From the NCBI GenBank assembly GCA_046328995.1, contig JAXLVN010000001.1, forward strand, positions 558,001 through 622,000: a stretch of DNA of 64,000 bases, read 5' to 3'. Made by a program: the position numbers and the translations under genes. Positions 25,036-32,194 of this stretch are shown one piece after another. The notes under the pieces are model-generated. The model was not told where the DNA came from, did no database searches, and saw only the letters and a program-made list of their open reading frames with translations. This DNA comes from JADJXV01 sp046328995. GTDB taxonomy: Bacteria > Bacteroidota > Ignavibacteria > Kapaibacteriales > UBA961. Numbering within the stretch: position 1 is the first letter of the stretch; every line of letters begins with the position of its first letter.

Positions 25036-25061
25036 ACAAGAATCATACGATACAATTAGGG

Positions 25062-25088
25062 AAGCCGGTTACACGACCGGCTTTTTTT
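25062..25088. terminator. Bidirectional-looking terminator after speA
   Basis: Stem AAGCCGGT/ACCGGCTT with a 6 nt loop, followed by a T run (TTTTTTT). It lies between the ends of speA (plus) and the aminotransferase gene (minus), whose stop overlaps it at 25087. Confidence 0.8.
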
Positions 25089-26226
25089 ATTGCCCTTGAT
25101 AATACGCGCGTACCGCTTCGATTACTCGTGCTTGTGAGTGTTCATCGAGCCCATAAAACAACGGTAAACGCACCAGACATTCCGAGAAGCGGTCGGCATT
25201 CGGGAGCTGACGACCATCATGCTTTGAATGGAAATATGCACTCTTGTGCAATGACTGATAGTGAAATGCAGATTGAATATGCTTGCTTTTAAGGGAATTC
25301 ATGAGGTTGGTACGCTCTTCCGGTGAACGGCATACGAGGTAAAACAGATGTGCATTATGACGAGCGTAGTGTGGCACGAGAGGGATACCCACTCCATACG
25401 TAGTGTGTAATGATATCAATTCATTATAATAATTGAGCCAAAGTTTTGCGCGGCGTGACTGTATATCGTCGAGTTCCATAAGTTGCGCGTAGAGCAGAGC
25501 CGCAAGGATATCCGACGGCAAGAACGATGACCCTACATCTACCCAACCGTATTTGTTAATTTCACCCCGAAAAAACGCTGATCGGTTCGTTCCCTTTTCG
25601 CGAATAATTTCGGCACGCTTGCCCACCTTGGGATCATTGACGATCAGCAGACCGCCTTCACCGCAGATGATATTCTTTGTTTCGTGAAATGAAAGAGCGC
25701 CAAGATCTCCTATTCCTCCCAACGGCTTATCATTATGAAATGCATCAATTCCCTGCGCTGCATCTTCAACTACTCGAATACGATAGCGTTCAGCAAGGTT
25801 CATAATCGACGACATATCACAGGCAATACCGGCATAATGCACCACGACAATCGCTTTAGTACGTGGCGTAATAAGCGCTTCAATTGCTACCGGATCGATA
25901 TTGGGATTATCGGGATAACTATCGGCAAAGACAATCTTTGCACCTCGGAGTATAAATGGATTCGCCGATGAAACGAAGGTATAGGACGGCATTATAACTT
26001 CATCACCCTCTTGTATTTCAAGGAGTAACGCACAGATTTCGAGCGCATCGGTGCATGATGTGGTGAGCATCGTTTTAGGGAATTGATAGCGGGATTCGAA
26101 GTAGTCCGAACATAATTTCGTGAACGGTCCATCCCCTGAAATTTTCCCCGTTTGCAATGATTGGGAGATTGTGCTGAGTTCTTTTGTTGTGAAGTGCGGC
26201 TTGTTAAATGGAATCAATGATGGCAT
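25087..26226 (-). CDS. DegT/DnrJ/EryC1 sugar aminotransferase, WecE-like
   Basis: 379 residues. A PLP-dependent aminotransferase acting on a nucleotide-linked 4-keto-6-deoxy sugar; closest in outline to dTDP-4-amino-4,6-dideoxygalactose transaminase (WecE/RffA). Motifs: IPFNKPHFTTKEL at the start, TTSCTDALEICALLLEI, GDEVIMPSYTFVSSANPFIL, VVHYAGIACDM, VVEDAAQGIDAF and the PLP lysine in LSFHETKNIICGEGG. The gene lies 5 nt after a GT4 glycosyltransferase gene, so the pair is an operon, presumably for a surface glycan. The rest of the pathway is not in the window. Confidence 0.88.
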   Translation of the reverse strand: MPSLIPFNKPHFTTKELSTISQSLQTGKISGDGPFTKLCSDYFESRYQFPKTMLTTSCTDALEICALLLEIQEGDEVIMPSYTFVSSANPFILRGAKIVFADSYPDNPNIDPVAIEALITPRTKAIVVVHYAGIACDMSSIMNLAERYRIRVVEDAAQGIDAFHNDKPLGGIGDLGALSFHETKNIICGEGGLLIVNDPKVGKRAEIIREKGTNRSAFFRGEINKYGWVDVGSSFLPSDILAALLYAQLMELDDIQSRRAKLWLNYYNELISLHTTYGVGIPLVPHYARHNAHLFYLVCRSPEERTNLMNSLKSKHIQSAFHYQSLHKSAYFHSKHDGRQLPNADRFSECLVRLPLFYGLDEHSQARVIEAVRAYYQGQ

Positions 26227-26231
26227 GTACG

Positions 26232-27413
26232 TTACTTTCCTGATGTTGCTGTATATGCATGATAATAGAGTCGTTTATGCTGTTCTATCGTCGTTGTCCA
26301 TTGATGCTTCAGTCGTACCCATTGCGAAGCATTTGCTGCACTGCTTCGGCGCAGCTCCGGATGCTCGGCATACGTCTCCACTGCTTCTGCAATTGCTTGC
26401 GGGCTATGGGGTTCGATCAACAGACCTCTTCCATCCGTCAATTGCTCCGTCGTGCCGCTTCTATCGGTGCCGATTACGGGCACATTCATCAGCATTGCAT
26501 CGAGAACGGAAAGAGAGTACATTTCACCGTACGACGGGAGGACAAATATGTCCATTGAGCCGAGAACGGGCAGATATTCTTTCTGAAATCCACGTCGAAT
26601 AATCTTCGTTTCCAGGCCATTTTCTTTCGTAAAATGTTCTATCCATTCATGCAATTCCCTACCGGACTCTTCATACACGACCGTCCCATCGGGTAATGTT
26701 TCGGCGATAGACGGTTCACCAATGACCCAATATTCGACCTGAGTTTTGACATCCTGCTTGAGGAGAGGATATGATGCGACGAACTCTCTAATTCCTTTCA
26801 GCACATCAATTCTACTGAGCGTGCCGACGACGATTTTATCGTTTGTTTTTCTGCCAATTGCGCCACGAATTTCCTCGCGTTTTGTATCATCCAACGTATA
26901 TTTTTCGACTTCACGGCCGTAGGGCATGAGGTGGATTTTGTTCGGCTTGACAGGTAAATACTTGGCAATATTACGATTGGTATAGTCTGCGGTTGAACAT
27001 ACTGCATCAATTTTGCTGTAAATATACCGGCTGAGAATGTCTTTTTTGGCGAGTGGTACATTCATATAAATCGAATGGATTTGTCCATAGCGTTTCGGCG
27101 TATTGGCCACGGAAGTAATCCATAGATCTTTACTTTGATGCGTGTGGATTGCTTGGATTGGATAGGAACGAAGGATCCGGCGTAACTGCTTGATATTCTG
27201 ACGGTTCAACCGTCCCATTTCCTGCGTTCGTACGAGAATAATATGAGGAAGTGCAGACAGATACGTATCGACCTCCGAGCCGGCATACACAAAGGCGATA
27301 ATAGATTCTCCGCCGGCTAAAAGCTGCTCAATGAGCTGACACACGTAGAGTTCGAGGCCTCCAAATGCCTGAGATATCAGTACATGGAGGATAAAGGAGG
27401 ATACTTGAGCCAT
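26232..27413 (-). CDS. GT4-family glycosyltransferase
   Basis: 393 residues in two Rossmann domains (GT-B fold). The N-terminal FGGLELYVCQLIEQLLAGGE motif is the acceptor-side start typical of GT4; IVVGTLSRIDVLKGIREFV begins the donor-binding domain, and FVLPSYGEMYSLSVLDAM corresponds to the E-x7-E motif, here E-x7-D. Retaining transferase; sugar donor and acceptor unknown. The start at 27413 follows a terminator T run directly (27414-27420), so this gene must have its own promoter overlapping the terminator region or depend on read-through. Forms an operon with the aminotransferase gene. Confidence 0.87.
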   Translation of the reverse strand: MAQVSSFILHVLISQAFGGLELYVCQLIEQLLAGGESIIAFVYAGSEVDTYLSALPHIILVRTQEMGRLNRQNIKQLRRILRSYPIQAIHTHQSKDLWITSVANTPKRYGQIHSIYMNVPLAKKDILSRYIYSKIDAVCSTADYTNRNIAKYLPVKPNKIHLMPYGREVEKYTLDDTKREEIRGAIGRKTNDKIVVGTLSRIDVLKGIREFVASYPLLKQDVKTQVEYWVIGEPSIAETLPDGTVVYEESGRELHEWIEHFTKENGLETKIIRRGFQKEYLPVLGSMDIFVLPSYGEMYSLSVLDAMLMNVPVIGTDRSGTTEQLTDGRGLLIEPHSPQAIAEAVETYAEHPELRRSSAANASQWVRLKHQWTTTIEQHKRLYYHAYTATSGK

Positions 27414-27452
27414 AAAAAAAGAGGGCGATTTCCCGGATAAGAAAATCGCCCT
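27414..27452 (-). terminator. Terminator after the CAP-domain gene
   Basis: On the minus strand, stem AGGGCGATTT(TC) / (GA)AAATCGCCCT, then CTTTTTTT. The stem is at 27422-27431 and 27443-27452 and the T run corresponds to 27414-27420. It sits 17 nt after the stop of the 27470 gene and directly before the glycosyltransferase start codon. Confidence 0.88.
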
Positions 27453-27469
27453 AAAGACTAATTAAACAA

Positions 27470-29746
27470 TTATCGTACTAGTACAATCGGGTACGTGAGT
27501 ACCGAATTACCGAACCGCAATTGATAGTAATACATGCCTTGTGCTGCGTTGTCGGCATTCCATACATAGACTTGTTTGCCGCTTTGCATACCATTGCTGA
27601 GGACGGTCATCGTCTGTCCGAGCGGATTGAGAATGCTGAGCGTTGCGACTTGAGGAGTCGGCAATTCGAACGTGATGGCTACATCACCGGAGGTTGGATT
27701 CGGAGAAGCAGTTAAATTAATTGCTTGAGCGATATAATCTTCTTGTACACCGCCCGCTGTTTCGATAGTAATTGAGCGAACGTCGCTGAAGTCGCCCCAT
27801 CCATTATAATTGCTGGCTCTGACTCTCCAATAGTAAGTATTGCCGCGTTGGAGTACGGAAATGAGCTTCGAGGTGTCTTTGAGGGCTGAATCATTGAAGA
27901 CTAATTTCTTCATCTCAGCATCATACGCGATTTGTAACCAATAGGTATCATTATTCGGCGTGGACTTCCACCCAAAACGTACCCCAGGATTCTTCGTCGT
28001 AAATCCATCAGCAGGATATACTTGCTGACCTTTGTCGGGAAGCAGCAGTCGGGTAAACGTTCGTACTTCCGAAAATTCTCCCCACAGAGCATCATTCATA
28101 GCAGCAACACGATAAAAATACGTGCTGTCATATTTAAGATTTTTGAATGTATAGCTCGTTGTTTCTACGACTGACGAGTCGTTCACTGCCATAAACTCAT
28201 CAATAAATACATCATTATTAACCGCTAACTGCACTAAATATCGTGTGATTGTCGAATCACCTTTTTTCCATGCAATCGTATAGGTGTCATTCTTGGTTGA
28301 TGTGACATTCTCAGAGGTAAGTTCAACCTGACCCGGAATAATTGTAATCGTAAAATCATTTGCTAATGAGAAATCACCCCATCCTGCACCGGTCTGCGCC
28401 TTGACATGCCAGTAATACGTTGTTCCGTTCTTCAAATCTTTCACATCAATCATCGTATCAGTGAGTGCCTGATTGGTAACGATCGGATTTAAGAAGTCTT
28501 CATTGTCAGCCAGCTCGAACCAATATGCCGACACATTGCCGGGGCTCTTGTACCAGCGGAAGGTAACTGCTTTTTTCGCGAGTAATTCCGACAAGCCGGG
28601 ATATTCAAGTGATACCTGACCCGGAAGCGGAGAAGTAAAGTCAACTTTAACATTTTGACCGGAAAGAACTGCATTTTTTACAACAGTTGAACCAAGAGCG
28701 CCGCCTTTTGCTTCAATCGTAATTGAGCCAGTTGTGCCAGGAGCTATCGAAATAGCATATCCTCCCGATGTGGAGGTTACTGCATAAAAATTTCCCTTTG
28801 AAGGTGTAATTGTAACTCCGGAAAGTCCTTCACCAATATCATAGAATCCGTTGTTATTATTATCTTTATAGACAACTCCACATATAAAAGAAGTATCCCG
28901 TGCTCCAAAATCTTCGGTAATTGCCATTTTGCCGGAATGCTTTGTAATACCGATACCGATTTCTTTAAAAACGCTACCATCAAAATTCAAGCAATTTCTG
29001 CGGTGGCCGAGTTCGATTTCGTTGGTCGGTCCCCAGTCCACCAGGAATCCAGCATGACCATACCATGGGCTCGATGCATCTTTGAAGATATTCTCTCCTG
29101 CGCTACTCCATCCTGTATATCCTGCAGCATTCATTCTGTCAAATGGCGAGCTGCCATTGCGACCGGTGTGGTCCTGAATACCTGTCTCGACCATCCAATC
29201 CGAATGCAAGCGGGCTGCTGTAATAATTTTTGAGTTAAATGCCAGAGGCGGCTGCACCGGATAGCTGGCAAAGTCATTTTTGAGTTTTGTCAAATTCACT
29301 TTCCAATAGCTGAATGCTTGTAATAAATCGGCATCTTTCGTCGTAGCGATGCGAATTCCTTCTTCTTTCGGATTCGAGCGGGCACGATTGATGTATTCCA
29401 GGATGAGCTGCTCTTCCGGAGTAGGATCTCCGTGAGAATAGAGAGTGAGGGCGGGCTTGAGCGCTTTTTCGCTTTTAGCAGTAGGCTGCGCTTCGACAAC
29501 GGGCTTCACCATGACCGGCGGATGCGGTGCCGGCTGCGGATATTTTGAATTTTCAAGAGTTTGCGCCGATACCGGTTGGAGATTTTTAGGAATAGCGGAA
29601 CTATATTTCACCATCAATTGCTGAGAATTACCGGTGTAATTCTGTGGCACATACGGCTTTTCCTTGGCCGTTTCCCCTGCAATTGTCAGCTGGAATGATG
29701 CAGTCAGCATACATGCCACCGACAACCAAAACGTATTTTTTTTCAT
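27470..29746 (-). CDS. Secreted CAP-domain protein with T9SS sorting domain
   Basis: 758 residues. Signal peptide (MKKNTFWLSVACMLTASF...), a Pro-rich linker, then a CAP/SCP domain at about 110-285 with EQLILEYINRARSNPKEEG, ARLHSDWMVETGIQDHTG (His), SAGENIFKDASSPWYGHAGF and HRRNCLNFDGSVFKEIGIGI. An SdrD-type/carboxypeptidase-regulatory-like beta unit (VYKDNNNNGFYDIGEGLSGV) follows, then three fibronectin-III-like units with NGTTYYWHVKA-type strands. The last 80 residues are a type A T9SS sorting domain (ASPNPTSGDVAITFELP ... GMYYYQLRFGNSVL). Expected to be exported across the outer membrane by SprA and anchored. Substrate unknown. Confidence 0.92.
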   Translation of the reverse strand: MKKNTFWLSVACMLTASFQLTIAGETAKEKPYVPQNYTGNSQQLMVKYSSAIPKNLQPVSAQTLENSKYPQPAPHPPVMVKPVVEAQPTAKSEKALKPALTLYSHGDPTPEEQLILEYINRARSNPKEEGIRIATTKDADLLQAFSYWKVNLTKLKNDFASYPVQPPLAFNSKIITAARLHSDWMVETGIQDHTGRNGSSPFDRMNAAGYTGWSSAGENIFKDASSPWYGHAGFLVDWGPTNEIELGHRRNCLNFDGSVFKEIGIGITKHSGKMAITEDFGARDTSFICGVVYKDNNNNGFYDIGEGLSGVTITPSKGNFYAVTSTSGGYAISIAPGTTGSITIEAKGGALGSTVVKNAVLSGQNVKVDFTSPLPGQVSLEYPGLSELLAKKAVTFRWYKSPGNVSAYWFELADNEDFLNPIVTNQALTDTMIDVKDLKNGTTYYWHVKAQTGAGWGDFSLANDFTITIIPGQVELTSENVTSTKNDTYTIAWKKGDSTITRYLVQLAVNNDVFIDEFMAVNDSSVVETTSYTFKNLKYDSTYFYRVAAMNDALWGEFSEVRTFTRLLLPDKGQQVYPADGFTTKNPGVRFGWKSTPNNDTYWLQIAYDAEMKKLVFNDSALKDTSKLISVLQRGNTYYWRVRASNYNGWGDFSDVRSITIETAGGVQEDYIAQAINLTASPNPTSGDVAITFELPTPQVATLSILNPLGQTMTVLSNGMQSGKQVYVWNADNAAQGMYYYQLRFGNSVLTYPIVLVR

Positions 29747-29813
29747 GCGATAAATCCTTACCGAATAGTTGAAAACTGTAATAGTTACACAATAATTTGC
29801 AATTTACGAAATT

Positions 29814-31052
29814 TCAGGAAATTGAATGATATACTGTTTTCCACAGTTCAATTTCTTCCTCAGTAGGCACACAATTCCTGCGTTTCATGACCGTGCATGC
29901 GACCTCGATAGCCTTGTCTAGTATAAAACGGTCTTGATTGTCTCCCCATGTAAAGGAAGGAATCTCAGTCGGTTTATACCCTGTTCCGAAGATATTTGCA
30001 AAAATACCTGCGACTGTTCCTGTGGAAAACATAGTAGAAATGCCACTTTTGGAGTGATCACCGCACAGTAGTCCTAAATACATAGAGCCCGTATCGACTT
30101 TTGCAGAATTGAGCAGAACAGATATATTTCCATACGTATTCTTGAGGTCTGAAGTATTGGTGTCTGCCCCCAGATTCACCCATTCTCCGATATAGGAATG
30201 ACCAAGAAAACCGTCGTGCTGCTTATTGCTGTAGGATTGGAGAATTGAGTTCTCGACTTCCCCACCGACCTTACACCAGGGTCCGATACTTGTCTGAGGA
30301 TAAATTTTAGCCCCGATTTTAACGATAGAATTGTCTCCGATCGAACACGGTCCGACGAGTGTTGCCTGCGCCATTATACGCACATTTTTCCCGAGGATAA
30401 TTGGACCATCGGTAGCATCAAGAACGACTCCCGGTGAGATTGAGCAATTCTCAGCCGCCAAGACTCCATCGGGGTTCTCGACATAGACCCCCGCCTGTGG
30501 ACTACTTTGGAGCGGCTCATACTCATCAAAGACTTGTGCATCATCTTGAATGGCAACGCCATTATAGTCGATTGCATCCCACAGATACGAAATAACATCT
30601 GCCTCTACCTCGTATGAGCGGGCGTTCTGAAGATGTGGATGGGCGGCAAAACCTTCAAAAAAACATGATCTTGGTTGAAAGACAGTCTCCGTTTGTGGCA
30701 GATAATACGCAATCGGACTATCCTTCGATGTCACAATCATTGGAGTATCCGGCTTGGAATGGAGCTTCGATTCAAGCAGCCGCACCAGACCCGACGTCAG
30801 CAAAAGTGTCGCCTTGACGACCAGGAGATTCCCGGTGGGAAATGCTTGTGTTTCCGGTAGTTCGCGAGCAATAAACGATTGTAGATGTGACCCGCGGCCA
30901 ATAAAGTACAACGGATTGTCCGGAAATCGTTTTTCAAACTTTTCGAATAATCGTAGAGCCCCGCACCGCACCTCCCATGCGCAGTGCAGGAGTGAGAATG
31001 GATATAAATTCTGAACCGATTCCGGTTCGGCAAGGAGAATTGAGAATGACAT
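29814..31052 (-). CDS. Alternative GlmU-type sugar nucleotidyl/acetyltransferase
   Basis: 412 residues. The N-terminal part (ILLAEPESVQNLYPFSLLHC) is a divergent nucleotidyltransferase domain; WDAIDYNGVAIQDD marks the family linker; the C-terminal half (CSISPGVVLDATDGPIILGK, AQATLVGPCSIGDNSIVKIG) is a left-handed beta-helix with hexapeptide repeats, ending with a GVAGIFANIFGTGYKPTEIP-like region. This is the putative bifunctional UDP-GlcNAc diphosphorylase/GlcN-1-P acetyltransferase group of Bacteroidota (alt-GlmU). Family knowledge suggests UDP-GlcNAc supply; direct proof is limited. It lies 18 nt after the FKBP gene, likely one operon with it. Confidence 0.85.
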   Translation of the reverse strand: MSFSILLAEPESVQNLYPFSLLHCAWEVRCGALRLFEKFEKRFPDNPLYFIGRGSHLQSFIARELPETQAFPTGNLLVVKATLLLTSGLVRLLESKLHSKPDTPMIVTSKDSPIAYYLPQTETVFQPRSCFFEGFAAHPHLQNARSYEVEADVISYLWDAIDYNGVAIQDDAQVFDEYEPLQSSPQAGVYVENPDGVLAAENCSISPGVVLDATDGPIILGKNVRIMAQATLVGPCSIGDNSIVKIGAKIYPQTSIGPWCKVGGEVENSILQSYSNKQHDGFLGHSYIGEWVNLGADTNTSDLKNTYGNISVLLNSAKVDTGSMYLGLLCGDHSKSGISTMFSTGTVAGIFANIFGTGYKPTEIPSFTWGDNQDRFILDKAIEVACTVMKRRNCVPTEEEIELWKTVYHSIS

Positions 31053-31070
31053 ACTGAGGATTTTCCCTAA

Positions 31071-31463
31071 TTATTTTACACTTAAAAGTTCAACATCAAA
31101 AATGAGCGTCGAATTGGCAGGAATGCCGGGCCGGGCCACGCTCCCGTAGCCAAGTGATGGTGGAATAACGAGCTTGCGCTTACCCCCAACCTTCATCCCC
31201 GGAATACCTTTTTCCCATCCCTGTATCATTTCACCGGCTCCAAGCGTGAAGCTTAATGGCTGAAATCGATCGCGGGAAGAGTCGAATTTCGTGCCGTTGG
31301 TCAGCGTGCCGACATAATGCACAGTAATATACCTGCCATTCGTGGCTTCCGCTCCTGTGCCAACGAGCGTGTCGGTAATTTCGACTGTTCCCTCAGGTTC
31401 TGTTGAACACGATACCACACCAACACATACCAATACCGAAAGCAGCAATGCAATTATTTTCAT
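31071..31463 (-). CDS. FKBP-type peptidyl-prolyl isomerase lipoprotein
   Basis: The start is taken at the ATG at 31463 (MKIIALLLSVLVCVGVVSC), a lipoprotein signal with Cys19; the open frame continues 64 codons upstream, but that stretch overlaps the neighbouring gene and has no signal or domain. The product is 130 residues. The single FKBP domain shows VHYVGTLTNGTKFDSSRDR, PLSFTLGAGEMIQGWEKGIP and MKVGGKRKLVIPPSLGYGS, with active-site aromatic residues in place. It probably speeds prolyl isomerisation in periplasmic or outer-membrane proteins. 5 nt after the DUF2238 gene. Confidence 0.93.
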   Translation of the reverse strand: MKIIALLLSVLVCVGVVSCSTEPEGTVEITDTLVGTGAEATNGRYITVHYVGTLTNGTKFDSSRDRFQPLSFTLGAGEMIQGWEKGIPGMKVGGKRKLVIPPSLGYGSVARPGIPANSTLIFDVELLSVK

Positions 31464-31468
31464 ATTGT

Positions 31469-32146
31469 TCAAGAAGGTTGTTGATTTTTTCCTGGAATTT
31501 GCGCAGCAAGCATCCCCTTTTTCCATGCTACGAACAGCAAAATTACAACAGAAATCACTGCCCCGATACCTGCGCACGACATATCGCGGTACCCGTCCCA
31601 TATATCTCCTTGTAATCCAACGAACGGATCGTACTGTTCGGGTGGCAACGACCACGCCGTCGCCGCTTCGATGATTTCATACAACGCACTATAGGAGATG
31701 ATGAACTCCACCGGCAGTACATACCACCACACCGAACGAAAACTCGAATACCGACGCAGCACATCATGGAAAATATATCCGAACACTACTCCAAACAGAA
31801 AATGAACCAACCGATCATACACATTCGGACGCGCAAAGCCAAAGGTCTTCGACATCCAAAAGCCGAGTCCGACATTGGAGTAACTGTCATGCGCGCCAAC
31901 AGCATGAAAACACATAAAAATGGTGAGCAGTAGGTAGGAAACGTCAGAAAGCGGATACTTGCGGTAGGTAGCAATGATGACTGCAACGATGGCAAAGACA
32001 AGATAATTATCCAGCCACCACTGAGGCCGCCAAATAGGATTTATCGCGTAGTATATCCAGAAAATCAAATAGCCAAGTGCTAGGATAATCTGAAATTTAT
32101 TTTTTAAGAATGTTTTGCCAAGCGGGGTAAAAACGGAGGAGAGCAT
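31469..32146 (-). CDS. DUF2238 (YjdF-like) membrane protein
   Basis: 225 residues with about six membrane helices (IILALGYLIFWIYYAI, YLVFAIVAVIIATY, YLLLTIFMCFHAVGAHDSYS, LVHFLFGVVFGYIF, YVLPVEFIISYSALYEIIEA, GIGAVISVVILLFVA). The pattern YDRLVHFLFGVVFGY plus YEIIEAATAW and QGDIWDGYRDM identify DUF2238, inner-membrane proteins related to YjdF; function unknown. Conserved His, Asp and Glu inside helices (HAVGAHD, EIIE) hint at metal or proton handling, which is speculative. Head of the operon with FKBP and alt-GlmU. Confidence 0.88.
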   Translation of the reverse strand: MLSSVFTPLGKTFLKNKFQIILALGYLIFWIYYAINPIWRPQWWLDNYLVFAIVAVIIATYRKYPLSDVSYLLLTIFMCFHAVGAHDSYSNVGLGFWMSKTFGFARPNVYDRLVHFLFGVVFGYIFHDVLRRYSSFRSVWWYVLPVEFIISYSALYEIIEAATAWSLPPEQYDPFVGLQGDIWDGYRDMSCAGIGAVISVVILLFVAWKKGMLAAQIPGKNQQPS

Positions 32147-32194
32147 TCCTTACTCACGATAATTCAACATACTATGAATGTACTAGTTACTTCG

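Noticed and set aside
31464..31655. 64-residue N-terminal extension of the FKBP protein
   Set aside because: It overlaps the DUF2238 gene in another frame and is Arg-rich; the lipoprotein signal starts at 31463.
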